DNA from: Granulicella sapmiensis
Lineage (GTDB): Bacteria > Acidobacteriota > Terriglobia > Terriglobales > Acidobacteriaceae
Assembly (NCBI GenBank): GCA_026225395.1
Contig: JAMFSR010000013.1
Coordinates: 62,001 to 126,000 of the forward strand
Direction of reading: 5' to 3'
Length of the DNA stretch: 64,000 bases
Part shown: piece by piece, positions 8,602-18,433 of the stretch
Numbering within the stretch: position 1 is the stretch's first letter
How the letters are laid out: every line of letters begins with the position of its first letter
Notes under the pieces: model-generated
Told to the model about the DNA's origin: nothing
Seen by the model: only the letters and a program-made list of their open reading frames with translations
Databases searched by the model: none
Made by a program: the position numbers and the translations under genes

Positions 8602-11583
8602 ATGCATGACGCGGCCCATTTACACTTCGGACGATCGCATCAGAAAGACGCAAAATCTCGTTTCGCATCGCTATTGATCTTGCTCTGTTGTACTATGTGC
8701 GCAAGCGCACAATACCACTACAGCGTTTGGACGGCCGAAGATGGTCTTCCGCAAAACGAAATTCGCGGTGTATCTCAAACTCAGGATGGATATCTATGGC
8801 TGTCAACACTCGACGGCCTGGCGCGATTCGATGGGGTGAACTTCACCATCTTCAATAGAAGCAATACAAAGGGCATCGATTCCAACCGTTTTAGTGGAAT
8901 GTATAAAGCTCCAAATGGGGATCTGTGGCTGCCGGCGGAGGGGAGTCAACTGACCCGCTACCATAAAGGCGTCTTTCGCACATACCAAATCGAGGTCCTG
9001 GGAATTACAGGCGATGATGCGGGCCACCTCTGGATATTGCAGCATACTGGAATTCTTGGATGGGACGAAGCCACCGATAGCTTCCGCCCCTTCATGTCCC
9101 CGTATCCAAAGCTCGCATATCGAATTATCCATTGGTTGAATGCTGGATTCTGGGCCGCGGATCAGAATGGGCTCCACTGCTTCTTGAGAGGGCGTTCCGT
9201 AACCTATCCTCTTCCTGCGTCGCTCAAGCCCGATACGATCAGCATCGTTTCTATCAATGAAAACGATGCAGCCTGGATCGAAACCGTCGATGGAAGCCAT
9301 CTACACATCACATCTGATGGATTGTCTAGTCCTCTCTTGAATCCCGCCACGCTAGCTCCGGACTCCTTTGTCGACGTGCGTGGACATACGTGGAAAACAA
9401 CCATCGGTCCGCACCTTGCTCGATCTATGGAATTTGTTTCTTCCGGACACGTCGTAACATTGCCCTTCACACACATCTTCGAGGATAGGGAAAAGAACAT
9501 TTGGCTTGCAACTGAAGGCCAGGGCCTTTATCGGCTGCAGAAACAATCTGTTCAAGCGTTTTCAAAAGATCAAGGACTCGGATCAGGGAACATCTACCCC
9601 ATCTTTGAGGACAACACCGGCACCATCTGGATCGGGGCCTGGAACTCAGGCTTAGCGCGTCTCAAAGACGGAAAGCTCACAAACTTCACCGTTGCGGACG
9701 GTTTGCCTAACGCTCTTCCAACGGCACTTGCACAAGATAGCGACGGTCACATTTGGGTAGCAACTCATGGCGGTCTCGCAATGCAGGTTGACAAGCGTTT
9801 TCAAAGCCCAGCGGGCCCTCCTCTGCCATTGCGCGCGCTCGTGCAGGCGATCTATCAAGACCACGACGGAACGCTGTGGTTTGGTACGACAAGAGGACTA
9901 CTATCCTATCGCGGCGGCCAGGCTCAACTATTCACTACCCAGAACGGTCTTGCCACTGACGATGTCCGCACCATAATCGAAGATCCGCAAGGAGGCCTTT
10001 GGATCGGCGGTTACGGGGGGCTGACGCGTCTTCATCAGGGTCAATTTACTCACTGGACCCAACGCGACGGCCTCCCGAGCAGCTCGCTGCGATCACTCTA
10101 TGAAGACAGCGCAGGTGTCTTGTGGATAGGAACCTATGATGGCGGTCTGGGCCGCTTCAAGGATGGAAAATTTACCTGCTACACAGAAGCTGATGGACTG
10201 TTCAATAACGGCGTCTTTCAAATACTCGAGGACTCTCACGGTGAGTTATGGATGAGTTGCAACCACGGAATATATCGCGTCAACAAAGCGGAACTGAATC
10301 AGTTCGCCGCCGGAGAGCGCCATGCGATCAATTCCATCGCCTATGGAAAATCTGATGGCATGCTAACCGTGGAGTGCAATGGTGGTCTATGGCCTGCTGG
10401 AATCAAAGCGCATGACGGCAAACTTTGGTTTCCCACACAGGATGGCGCAGCCGTCATCGATCCCAACAATGTTCGTGAGGATTCGCAGCCTCCTCCCGTA
10501 GTGATTGAGGCTGCGACGATAGATCGCCGGCCCGTATCAATGACCGGTCCATTGCGTATTCCTCCCGGCAGCGAGAACGTGCAGATCCAGTACACGGGCT
10601 TAAGCTTCATTCATTCCGAGCAGATCCGGTTCAAGTACAAATTGGAGGGCCTGGATTCAAGGTGGGTCGATGCCGGTCCGCGCCGAACTGCCTACTACTC
10701 CGACTTGCCTCCGGGCAAGTACACCTTCCGTGTGATTGCTGGCAGCAGCGACGGCCTTTGGAATATGGAAGGGAAGAGTTTGAACCTCACGGTTCAAGCG
10801 CCCTTCTATCGCACATGGTGGTTCATCGCATTAATGATGCTCGCTTTTGCGGCTTTCATCTATGCGTCATGGCATCGGCGTGTTGCACAGCTCCAAAATA
10901 TTCAGGCAATGCAGCAGCTGTTTTCCCAACAGCTTATCGCTTCACAGGAGAACGAGCGCAAGCGCATCGCTGCTGAGCTGCACGACAGCATAGGCCAACG
11001 GTTGGTCGTCATTAATAACCTCGCGCTTTTCTTCCTCCGTTCACACGCTAACGTTTTGGCCAATCAGGGGGACGAAAACTGGGTCCAAGAGATTAGTGTC
11101 GAGGCAACATCTGCAATCCAGGAAGCACGTGAAATCTCTTATAACCTACGACCCTTCCAACTGGATCGCTTAGGTCTTACAAAGGCAATCGAAGGACTTA
11201 TCAGAAGCGTCTCGGGTGCGTCGGGGATTGTAGTTTCTTCTCAAATCGAAAACATCGACGATCTCTTTCCCGAAGACATGAGGATCAATTTTTATCGCAT
11301 CGTCCAAGAGTCCCTCAACAACGTCATGAAGCACTCACACGCTACCGAAGTGAAAATTCGTCTGCAAAAAACCGATGACCGGGTTATCTTCTCCATCCGG
11401 GATAACGGCCGTGGCTTTCCTTCAAGTCCTGGCAGTTACCCAGCGGGACAGGGCGGCTTTGGTATGACAGGAATGGCGGAGAGGGCGAATCTTCTGGGTG
11501 GCAATCTCGAGGTAAGGTCTGAAGCAGGCCTCGGCACAATGTTGATCGTAACTATCTTCGTCTCACGGGCTAACCATGGCTAA
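8602..11583 (+). CDS. Two-component propeller sensor histidine kinase
   Basis: Inner-membrane sensor kinase of about 993 residues. The ATG at 8602 places a signal peptide (LLILLCCTMCASAQ) at the N-terminus; the frame is open further upstream but that part looks non-coding. The periplasmic region, residues 40-640, consists of two-component-regulator propeller repeats (units such as GHLWIL, GTIWIG, GGLWIGG), followed by a Y_Y_Y domain (about 660-715), one membrane segment (738-756), a HisKA_3 dimerisation domain with His794 in AELHDSIGQ, and a HATPase domain with DNGRGF and GFGMTGMAER boxes. It overlaps the downstream LuxR-type regulator by 8 bases, so the two are co-translated partners. In related bacteria such kinases often sense oligosaccharides; the ligand here is unknown. 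Confidence 0.93.
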   Translation: MHDAAHLHFGRSHQKDAKSRFASLLILLCCTMCASAQYHYSVWTAEDGLPQNEIRGVSQTQDGYLWLSTLDGLARFDGVNFTIFNRSNTKGIDSNRFSGMYKAPNGDLWLPAEGSQLTRYHKGVFRTYQIEVLGITGDDAGHLWILQHTGILGWDEATDSFRPFMSPYPKLAYRIIHWLNAGFWAADQNGLHCFLRGRSVTYPLPASLKPDTISIVSINENDAAWIETVDGSHLHITSDGLSSPLLNPATLAPDSFVDVRGHTWKTTIGPHLARSMEFVSSGHVVTLPFTHIFEDREKNIWLATEGQGLYRLQKQSVQAFSKDQGLGSGNIYPIFEDNTGTIWIGAWNSGLARLKDGKLTNFTVADGLPNALPTALAQDSDGHIWVATHGGLAMQVDKRFQSPAGPPLPLRALVQAIYQDHDGTLWFGTTRGLLSYRGGQAQLFTTQNGLATDDVRTIIEDPQGGLWIGGYGGLTRLHQGQFTHWTQRDGLPSSSLRSLYEDSAGVLWIGTYDGGLGRFKDGKFTCYTEADGLFNNGVFQILEDSHGELWMSCNHGIYRVNKAELNQFAAGERHAINSIAYGKSDGMLTVECNGGLWPAGIKAHDGKLWFPTQDGAAVIDPNNVREDSQPPPVVIEAATIDRRPVSMTGPLRIPPGSENVQIQYTGLSFIHSEQIRFKYKLEGLDSRWVDAGPRRTAYYSDLPPGKYTFRVIAGSSDGLWNMEGKSLNLTVQAPFYRTWWFIALMMLAFAAFIYASWHRRVAQLQNIQAMQQLFSQQLIASQENERKRIAAELHDSIGQRLVVINNLALFFLRSHANVLANQGDENWVQEISVEATSAIQEAREISYNLRPFQLDRLGLTKAIEGLIRSVSGASGIVVSSQIENIDDLFPEDMRINFYRIVQESLNNVMKHSHATEVKIRLQKTDDRVIFSIRDNGRGFPSSPGSYPAGQGGFGMTGMAERANLLGGNLEVRSEAGLGTMLIVTIFVSRANHG

Positions 11584-12226
11584 GCAAATTAACATTTTGA
11601 TTGCGGACGATCATCCAATCGTTCGCAAGGGCGTTCGACAAAGCATTGAAGAAGATCCGGATCTCAAGGTAGTTGCTGAAGCAAGCGATGGCGAACAGGC
11701 CCTCGCCTTAGCCCAGGAACTAAAGCCGGATATTGCAGTCCTCGATATTGAAATGCCTAAGCTCGATGGACTCGCCGTCGCGCGCAAAATTATGGAATCG
11801 TGTCTGGAGACTAAAATAATTTTCCTTACACTCCACAAGGATGAGGACTTATTTCGTACAGCGATGGAGGTCGGAGGTAAAGGATATCTTCTGAAAGACA
11901 GTGCAGCTCAGGAAATCATTGAAGGTGTTCGAGCTATTTGTGCGGGAAGGCTCTACGTGAGTTCCTCGATAGCAACCACAATGCTTTGGCGACGGGAGAC
12001 AGCTAGAACGTCTCCCGTAGATAACTTGATAACTCTTCTCACACCAACAGAACGTCTCGTCCTGAAACTTATCGTTGAAGGAAAGTCGAGCAAAGAGATA
12101 GGACTGGAATTATCTATTCATTATCGGACCGTCGAGAATCACCGCACAAATATTTGCCGTAAGTTTGGCGTAGAAGGCGCCAATGCCTTATTGCGATTCG
12201 CCCTTCAACATAAGGCATCGTTGTAA
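11576..12226 (+). CDS. NarL/LuxR-family response regulator
   Basis: 216 residues with an N-terminal receiver (Asp57 in AVLDIEMP, conserved Lys in GYLLKDS) and a C-terminal LuxR-type helix-turn-helix beginning LTPTERLVLKLI and including HYRTVENHRTNI. It is the cognate output protein of the HisKA_3 kinase just upstream: the ATG lies inside the kinase's last codons (8-base overlap), a usual arrangement for this kinase class. It acts in the cytoplasm as a phosphorylation-dependent transcription factor. Target genes are not evident from the sequence; nearby polysaccharide genes are candidates only by proximity. Confidence 0.95.
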   Translation: MAKQINILIADDHPIVRKGVRQSIEEDPDLKVVAEASDGEQALALAQELKPDIAVLDIEMPKLDGLAVARKIMESCLETKIIFLTLHKDEDLFRTAMEVGGKGYLLKDSAAQEIIEGVRAICAGRLYVSSSIATTMLWRRETARTSPVDNLITLLTPTERLVLKLIVEGKSSKEIGLELSIHYRTVENHRTNICRKFGVEGANALLRFALQHKASL

Positions 12227-12258
12227 GTAGCCAGCAGGTCATGAAAGGAGATTGCGTC

Positions 12259-12528
12259 GTGGAAAGCAAAGATGTCGTCGATATTTGCCCCTTTTGTGGA
12301 GGCTTGAATATGCCCGGTGTAAAGAGTTTCAGAACATCAGCCATACACTTGCGGATGGCCCATGGCCTCGTCTGCAATCATATCTGCAATCATACGACGC
12401 ATGGGGATGATGAGACTTCTTCGCAGACCGTCGTCGCTCTTTTCGGAATTGAAAATCAATCTAAGGAATCGAGCCCGATCACAGTCTATTTTGGCAAAGG
12501 CTGCTCCTTCACGATTGGATCTGACTAA
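12259..12528 (+). CDS. Possible small C2H2-type zinc-finger protein
   Basis: An 89-residue frame beginning with GTG 12259, placed 8-9 bases after a good Shine-Dalgarno (AAGGAG at 12244-12249); an ATG at 12241 is in the same frame but lacks such a site. The N-terminal part holds CPFC followed at classical spacing by HLRMAH, a C2H2-like pattern, and a further Cys/His cluster CNHICNH follows. It starts 33 bases after the LuxR-type regulator and could be its operon partner. No family is recognised and the C-terminal half has no clear features, so the gene is tentative. Confidence 0.35.
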   Translation: MESKDVVDICPFCGGLNMPGVKSFRTSAIHLRMAHGLVCNHICNHTTHGDDETSSQTVVALFGIENQSKESSPITVYFGKGCSFTIGSD

Positions 12529-12959
12529 GATCTTGCGACTCGGAGAGCGAAGTAGATTCCCAAGGGCTACGAGGCTGATATTTGGAGACCTCGACGATGA
12601 TGGCGGTCTCCACATCGGGTTAGTATCAGGCGTTTATACAGAAAATAAATCTGTTTTTTAATCTGTCGCCCTGAGAAACGAAGACTTTTACGCAAAGCTG
12701 GTTTCCAATTCATGCGATAAGCGTCCTTGGGCGGCAAACGTTTCAAAGAGGACGTTGAATTGATATATACGTCTCATCCGCCTGTTTCTTGCTCAAGACA
12801 AGCGGAACGTGCTTGGGACCGCTATCGCAAGTAGTCGATAGAGCATATTCGCAGCTACTTTAGTGTGACCAGGCATGCTCGACGTTTCCAACGGTAATAG
12901 TCGTACTCTTCCGCGCGGGCAGCGTCTTTTATCAGTCCTTTAGGTTACTCGTAGCTGAG
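12529..12959. other. Gap with no recognisable gene
   Basis: About 430 bases between the putative zinc-finger ORF and the first recognisable piece of the GH3 pseudogene. Short frames exist on both strands but none matches a family I recognise. A weak palindromic core AAACGTTT sits at 12736-12743. The stretch may be further decayed remains of the GH3 gene. Confidence 0.4.
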
Positions 12960-13649
12960 TGCATCGTCGTGCTGAACGTGTCAAACCCAGTATCGATGAC
13001 GTGGATTAGTAAGGTAAAGGCTGTATTGTAGATGTGGTGGCCCGGGGACGAGGGTGGATGGGCTATAGCGAACGTTCTTACGGGAAAGTCCAATCCTGTG
13101 GGGCGTCTACCATTTACCTGGGGCATTCTTTGCAGGAGTATCCGATGGGCGATGCGTCTCATCCTGAGCGCAAAGCTGATGGAGTCGATGGCAGAACGGT
13201 CTTCTCGGAAGGCGTTCTAGTCGGCTATCGCTGGTTCGACAAACAGAACATCCAGCCACTGTATCCTTTCGGGTTTGGGCTGTCCCATACGAAGTTTGCC
13301 TATTCAAAGATAAAGTTGGCCCACGCTGACGATGGAGGCGAAGAGGTCAGCTTTGTTCTGCAAAACAATGGCGCACGAGATGGTCACGAAGTGCCGCAGG
13401 TATATGCGATGGTCCGGAGCGGGAGCCCAATGACGGTGCTCAATTCGCGATACGGTCACTGGAGCTTTCGACCGGATGCATCTCGCGAGCGGAGAATCAA
13501 AATCCATTACTCTCCATATCGCGCCACGCGCCTTCGAGTATTGGTCTGCCGCCGCAGGGAAGTGGGAAACAGCAAAGGGTTCACGTAAAGTGCATATCGG
13601 TGCTTCATCGCGTGATCTACGCCTCCAGGCAGAACTGAACGTCCAGTAA
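12960..13649 (+). pseudogene. GH3 beta-glycosidase C-terminal remnant
   Basis: Three reading-frame pieces add up to the C-terminal third of a GH3 glycosidase. Piece one (12960-13120) reads IVVLNVSNPVSMTW, then a TAG at 13029-13031, then WWPGDEGGWAIANVL and NPVGRLPFTWG. Piece two, in another frame (about 13120-13480), has EGVLVGYRWFDKQ, LYPFGFGLSHT and the fibronectin-like FVLQNNGARDG. Piece three returns to the first frame and ends FEYWSAAAGKWETAKG to RDLRLQAEL with a TAA at 13647. At least one nonsense codon and two frameshifts are therefore needed to explain it. The N-terminal catalytic barrel is missing. The intact GH3 gene at 36036 has the same motif order, which makes the identification firm. 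Confidence 0.9.
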
Positions 13650-13714
13650 GCTAGACTTGATGGCGATAGTTTCACCGGCAGTCGTGCACATAGCCCCGTC
13701 ACAAGAGGATATTC

Positions 13715-14749
13715 ATGAAAGCGTTGGTCAAGAGTAAAGCTGAACGTGGTCTGTGGCTGGAAGATATTGCAGAGCCGACGATTGGCATCAATGACGTCCT
13801 GATAAAGGTTCTGTATACGGGCATTTGCGGTACCGACGTTCATATCTATCAGTGGGACGATTGGGCCCAGAAAACAATTCCAGTTCCTATGGCTATCGGT
13901 CACGAGTTCGTCGGCGAGATTGTCGAGGTTGGTTCAAACGTCAACGACTTCGCTCGTGGCGATATCGTAAGTGGAGAAGGTCATGTCGTTTGTGGACGAT
14001 GCCGCAATTGCCTCGCTGGAAGACGCCACCTGTGCGCGTTTATCCAAGGCGTTGGTGTAAATCGTCCCGGCGCGTTTGCGGAATTCATCGCGCTGCCCAT
14101 GAGCAACGTGTGGCGCCATAGCCCGGACATCGATTTGGAGGTTGCTTCCATCTTCGATCCGTTTGGAAATGCCGTCCATACCGCGCTGTCGTTCCCGGTT
14201 CTGGGTGAAGATGTTCTTATCACGGGCGCCGGTCCAATCGGAATCATGGCGATCCCAGTTGTGCGTCATGCCGGAGCTCGTCATGTGGTTGTGACAGACA
14301 TGAACCCGTACCGGCTCGAACTCGCACGCACGATGGGTGCAACACTTGCAGTGAACCCAAATGAGACACCGCTGCCTGAGGTTCAGAAGCAACTGGGTAT
14401 GGTTGAGGGTTTCGATGTCGGGTTGGAGATGTCCGGCAATCCTCAGGCGCTTCGCGACGTGATTGCCAACATGAGCCATGGCGGCAAGATAGCGATGCTC
14501 GGAATCCCCGCCAATGAGACATCGATCAATTGGCGGCAGGTGATCTTCAACATGCTAACGATCAAGGGCATTTACGGTCGCGAAATGTATGAGACCTGGT
14601 ACAAGATGACCGTGATGTTGGAATCGGGTGTGAACATCTCTCCGATCATCACCCACCGATTTGCTTACAGCGAATTCGAACAAGGATTTGCTGCAATGAT
14701 CTCTGGCCAGACGGGGAAGGTCATTCTCGATTGGAGAAATGTCGGTTAA
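13715..14749 (+). CDS. tdh: L-threonine 3-dehydrogenase-like zinc alcohol dehydrogenase
   Basis: 344 residues, close to the usual 341 of Tdh, which oxidises L-threonine with NAD+ to 2-amino-3-ketobutyrate in the cytoplasm. Catalytic zinc ligands are Cys38 (GICGTD) and His63-Glu64 (GHE); the structural zinc site is Cys93, Cys96, Cys99 and Cys107. The Rossmann loop is GAGPIG, and [13 protein letters not shown] is typical of Tdh. A Shine-Dalgarno (AAGAGGA) precedes the ATG. The usual partner, kbl, is not adjacent, so another polyol or sugar alcohol substrate remains possible. A strong terminator follows. The gene sits between two decayed sequences, yet is intact. Confidence 0.85.
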   Translation: MKALVKSKAERGLWLEDIAEPTIGINDVLIKVLYTGICGTDVHIYQWDDWAQKTIPVPMAIGHEFVGEIVEVGSNVNDFARGDIVSGEGHVVCGRCRNCLAGRRHLCAFIQGVGVNRPGAFAEFIALPMSNVWRHSPDIDLEVASIFDPFGNAVHTALSFPVLGEDVLITGAGPIGIMAIPVVRHAGARHVVVTDMNPYRLELARTMGATLAVNPNETPLPEVQKQLGMVEGFDVGLEMSGNPQALRDVIANMSHGGKIAMLGIPANETSINWRQVIFNMLTIKGIYGREMYETWYKMTVMLESGVNISPIITHRFAYSEFEQGFAAMISGQTGKVILDWRNVG

Positions 14750-14772
14750 ATCAAACCGTTCTTTGACGTTGG

Positions 14773-14811
14773 AACGGTGTACGCGCAGACTCCAGACGCG
14801 TACACCGTTTT
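14773..14811 (+). terminator. Intrinsic terminator after tdh
   Basis: A perfect 13-base-pair stem (14773-14785 with 14797-14809, arm AACGGTGTACGCG) with an 11-base loop and a short T run, 23 bases after the tdh stop codon. Confidence 0.9.
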
Positions 14812-14818
14812 GATTGCC

Positions 14819-15100
14819 TTATCGTGGACTGTTGACGCGAACTAACAGAACGTCATGGCTGGAGAGTTCGATAGGTTGCCCATCAGACGGAGTCGCCGCT
14901 GAGCTGGAACCGATGGGCTCAGAAGAGTGCCGGTCATCCGCTCCGCCTTGATAGAGGTGCTCGATCAGGGCATCCGCGACGCGGGGGACCGTTTGACGGA
15001 GGCTCGGTGCGAGCTGCGGGGAGAAGACATCAGGGAGACGGTAAAAAGCTTCGTAACGAGGCGATGGGCGTTTCCGTGGGGGCGGATCAGGTGACGCCTC
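14819..15100 (-). pseudogene. Remnant resembling a LacI-family C-terminus
   Basis: An open stretch of about 93 codons between stops with no start codon. Its translation includes DVFSPQLAPSLRQTVPRV, ADALIEHLYQGG and the end DVLLVRVNSPR. The order hydrophobic core, S-P-x-L, R-Q, helix ending LIEHL, then a terminal LLVR-x-x-S resembles the last 90 residues of LacI-family repressors, where TTIRQPV and LVVRES occur at these places. The first part of the gene is missing. The match is a judgement by eye and could be wrong; a glycosidase C-terminal beta-domain is the alternative. Confidence 0.35.
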
Positions 15101-15287
15101 TTAGGATTATGAGAGCGATTTCGGGCTCTTAAGAAAACATTTGCTGAGAATGTAAAAAACCACTTGATTATTTCTTGCCCCCGTAGATATAGTTCCCACG
15201 CATAAGGATTTTCATCAGAATGGTAGCCGAAGCGTTAGCAGATGAGTCTGCTTCTTCCGCGACGTTAGGATGTAATCCACGAGTTTA

Positions 15288-15305
15288 TGAGAATACGTTT
15301 TCTCA
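15288..15305. promoter_or_regulatory. LacI-type operator before GH43 gene
   Basis: The 18-mer TGAGAATACGTTTTCTCA is a palindrome centred on CG with a single mismatched pair. It lies 49 bases upstream of the GH43 gene at 15354 and shares its core with the perfect palindrome at 26209. The LacI-family gene at 18434 is the obvious candidate regulator; binding is inferred. Confidence 0.6.
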
Positions 15306-15353
15306 AATCGCCGACCGAATGCGATTTGTGTTGAACGAAGGAGCCAGGGCACT

Positions 15354-18278
15354 ATGTTCATCAACCTCGTCAGGTCTCGTCGAATCATTTCCCCCGTCGT
15401 TCTCGCAGCCGCAGCGTTGCTTGGACTCTCCGGCTGCAACAGTGGCGGCAACTCGGGCACGACCGTCACTCCGACCTCGCTGGCCCTGAGCAGCAACGTC
15501 ACTTCCGTGAATCTGGGCGGCACGGTCACCCTGACGGCCTCGCTGGGGTCCGGCTCCGGCGGCACGGCAGCCATCGGCGTAGTCACCTTCTATGATGGCG
15601 CCAACGCTCTGCAGGCGACCAGTATTACCGGTAGCACGACTGTTTCCACCACCCAGACCCTCACCGCTGGCGTCCACAACATTACCGCCGCGTATGCAGG
15701 CGACGAGTCCCACAGCGCCAGCACCTCGAACGCGCTCACCGTTACGGTATACGCAGGGACCACGACCACGCTCACCGCCTCACCCACCCTGGCGCTTACC
15801 GCTGCGCCGATCACGCTTACCGCTACCGTTTCTTCCGGCCTCCTAGCCCCTTCCGGCTCGGTCATCTTCTACTCCGGTACTACGGCATTGGGTACGGCGA
15901 GCCTCTCGGCGGTCAGCGGCTCAGAGGTGGCTACGCTGGTCACGACCGCGCTTACGACTACAAGCGGGCTCACCACGTATTCCATCACCGCCAGCTACGT
16001 GGCCAGCACCTACTTCCTTGCCTCCACATCCAGCGCTGTATCCGTGGTCATCCATCCCGTACCGATTGTCACTAGCACTACGCTAACGCTAAGTGGCGCG
16101 GGAACCATTGCCTCCGGCACGACGGAGACGCTCACCGCCAACGTTACCGCGGTGTCCGCCGGTTCAGCTTCGCCTAGCGGTACCGTTACTTTCTACGACA
16201 CCAACACGACTGTTACACCGAACGCGGTGACCACACTGGGCTCGGCGGCGGTCACCGCCGGTAGCTCCACAACCGCTTCAGCCAGTATTACGACCAAGCA
16301 ATATAACGTGGGCAACACCAACTCCATTACCGCGGTGTACTCGGGCGATGCCCTCTACGCCACGTCGACCTCCCCAGCTGCATCGCTCACCGTGAACGCC
16401 CCATCGGGACTTACCTATACCAACCCACTTACGCTGACCGATACCGTGAATAACACGGGTGCGGTCTACAATTGCCCCGATCCGGCCATCATCAAGTCGC
16501 AGACAGCCGGTGCGGACACCTGGTATGCGTATTGCACGGGCGATGCGTTCAACAACGGTGACGCGGCCACGGTAGGCGGCGCTCTGCGTGCGCACCTGAT
16601 CTCGGTTTTCAGTTCGAGTGACCTGGTTCACTGGAGCTATGTGCGTGACGCTTTCGCCACACTGCCGGTGTGGGCGGCCAGTGGAACGGAGCTTTACGAG
16701 CCTGCGATCAAGCAGATCGGTACGCAGTATCTGCTCTATTTCCGCGCCATCACCAATGCGGCCAACACTGTCAACGCCACCAGCACAGGCTACGCGATTG
16801 GCGTGGGCACGGCGAACTCGCCAGCCGGTCCGTTCACCTACAGCAGTGCCACGCCTCTGGTGGCCGATTACCAGGCTTGCGGCAACACCTGCAATGCGAC
16901 GACGCAGGCACCCGAGATTGTTTACGACGGGGCCAACTACTGGCTTTCCTATGGCGGCACCTATGGTGGCCTCTATATCTCGCAGCTGAACTCGACCGGC
17001 ACGGCTACTACAGGTGCGGCTACCCCCATCGCGATCGACAACTACTATACGAATCCGTACATCCTCAATTACAACGGGTACTACTATCTCTTCGCCACGC
17101 CCGCCGGTAGTTGCTGCAGCGGGGTGTACTCCACCTACAGTGTGCGTGTGGGACGATCAACCTCCATCACCGGGCCGTATCTGGACGCCGAAGGCAACGA
17201 TATGCTCGCCGCCGCGCCCAGTAATGGGCAAACCCAAGGTGACCCAGGCGGCGACACCGTGTTGGTCAACACCGGTAATACCATCTATGGCCCTGGCAGC
17301 AATACGGTCTTCACGGATGAGAGCGGCCAGTATTACGTCCTGTACTCCGGCGTCTCCGGCACGAGGCCGTGCCTGACCAGCGGCAGCACCTATGGCAGCG
17401 GCTGTTACACCGCACGTCAGCTCATGATGGACCCGCTCGACTGGGTAAACGGTTGGCCAGTCGTCCGCGGCGGGACCGGTGACTCTGACCAGCCGCAGCC
17501 CGTGCCTGCCTCCCAACCCAACACCAGCAATGGCTATGTGACGCCGGTATACACCAAAGACGCGCCAGGAACGCTGATGGCTGGCTTCTCGCAAGACTTC
17601 ACCGGGGCAACCACTTTCAACAACGAGTTTGCCTTTATCCACCAGAACCCGAACACAAGCTGCCAGTCCGACGGCAGTGGAGTCGGCAGCACTTTTGCGT
17701 ACGGCCCCCTCACTGGCGTGACCCCCGGGTTCAGCGCCACAGGGTATACGCTCTGCTCCAATTTCGCTGCTTCGGATAGCAGTTATCCGGGCGACACCAT
17801 GGCGCAGCTGCCCATCCTGGCGGAGACTGAGCCCAGTGGCAACTACCTGATGGAGATCAAGTTACACTCACTGGTACCGGCCACAGCCTGCTGCACGGCC
17901 AACTACTCCAGCCAGGGGCTGTTGGTTTACAGCAATGACAACACCTATCTGCGACTGGATCAGGTTGCCAACTTCGACACGCGGCAGCTCGAATACCTGA
18001 ACCAGCTCAGCTCTCTCTCAACGGACTTCTATGCTCCGGCGGGAACGCCCAACGGATCGACGTACACCTATTTGCGCTTGTCCAAGCGTATTACCAATAC
18101 CACTACCGGTGCTGCGACGTACACCAGCTACAGCAGTGTGGACGGTGTGAACTATGTCCGAGGCCCGGCATGGGACGTGAGCTACGGCACAACGGGAACG
18201 AAGGTCGGCATCTTCTCCGGGAACACCGGCTTTGGAGCGATCTTCAGCTACATCCACGTGTCGACACTAACACCGTAG
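15354..18278 (+). CDS. GH43 arabinan-active lipoprotein with three Ig-like domains
   Basis: 974 residues. A lipoprotein signal ends at LSGC (Cys28), so the mature protein is lipid-anchored. Three Big_3-type Ig-like repeats follow (about 35-350; units with TVTLTASL, VTFYDG, GDESHSAST and similar). The GH43 five-blade propeller starts near residue 360 with catalytic base Asp in NCPDPAIIKS (about 375), and contains QAPEIVYDGANYWLSYGG with the probable general acid Glu. The last 270 residues form a beta-sandwich-like region with a DUF1349-like pattern. I infer an arabinanase or arabinofuranosidase attacking polymer outside the cell. It stands alone, with a LacI-type operator upstream and a LacI gene 155 bases downstream, and belongs with the arabinan genes to its right. 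Confidence 0.87.
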   Translation: MFINLVRSRRIISPVVLAAAALLGLSGCNSGGNSGTTVTPTSLALSSNVTSVNLGGTVTLTASLGSGSGGTAAIGVVTFYDGANALQATSITGSTTVSTTQTLTAGVHNITAAYAGDESHSASTSNALTVTVYAGTTTTLTASPTLALTAAPITLTATVSSGLLAPSGSVIFYSGTTALGTASLSAVSGSEVATLVTTALTTTSGLTTYSITASYVASTYFLASTSSAVSVVIHPVPIVTSTTLTLSGAGTIASGTTETLTANVTAVSAGSASPSGTVTFYDTNTTVTPNAVTTLGSAAVTAGSSTTASASITTKQYNVGNTNSITAVYSGDALYATSTSPAASLTVNAPSGLTYTNPLTLTDTVNNTGAVYNCPDPAIIKSQTAGADTWYAYCTGDAFNNGDAATVGGALRAHLISVFSSSDLVHWSYVRDAFATLPVWAASGTELYEPAIKQIGTQYLLYFRAITNAANTVNATSTGYAIGVGTANSPAGPFTYSSATPLVADYQACGNTCNATTQAPEIVYDGANYWLSYGGTYGGLYISQLNSTGTATTGAATPIAIDNYYTNPYILNYNGYYYLFATPAGSCCSGVYSTYSVRVGRSTSITGPYLDAEGNDMLAAAPSNGQTQGDPGGDTVLVNTGNTIYGPGSNTVFTDESGQYYVLYSGVSGTRPCLTSGSTYGSGCYTARQLMMDPLDWVNGWPVVRGGTGDSDQPQPVPASQPNTSNGYVTPVYTKDAPGTLMAGFSQDFTGATTFNNEFAFIHQNPNTSCQSDGSGVGSTFAYGPLTGVTPGFSATGYTLCSNFAASDSSYPGDTMAQLPILAETEPSGNYLMEIKLHSLVPATACCTANYSSQGLLVYSNDNTYLRLDQVANFDTRQLEYLNQLSSLSTDFYAPAGTPNGSTYTYLRLSKRITNTTTGAATYTSYSSVDGVNYVRGPAWDVSYGTTGTKVGIFSGNTGFGAIFSYIHVSTLTP

Positions 18279-18321
18279 AAGGTAATGGGACCGGTGCGAC
18301 CTCTCGGACATGGCAAAGGAC

Positions 18322-18354
18322 CCAGGTTTGCCCTCATCTGCGGGCAAAACCTGG
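18322..18354 (+). terminator. Hairpin between GH43 and lacI-family gene
   Basis: Inverted repeat CCAGGTTTGCCC / GGGCAAAACCTGG with an 8-base loop and one bulged A, 43 bases after the GH43 stop. No T run follows, so it may be a mRNA-stabilising or attenuating hairpin and not a true intrinsic terminator. Confidence 0.4.
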
Positions 18355-18433
18355 ATACCCGGCCGTGGTCCCAAGGCCGAGTATCCGTTACCATTTCTAG
18401 GTCGGTTCCATCAGTTGTATTCTGGTTTATAAC

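Noticed and set aside
12362..12661. 99-codon frame with FGDLDDDGG, similar to an FG-GAP loop
   Set aside because: Only one short match, no propeller context and weak start; chance is the simpler explanation.
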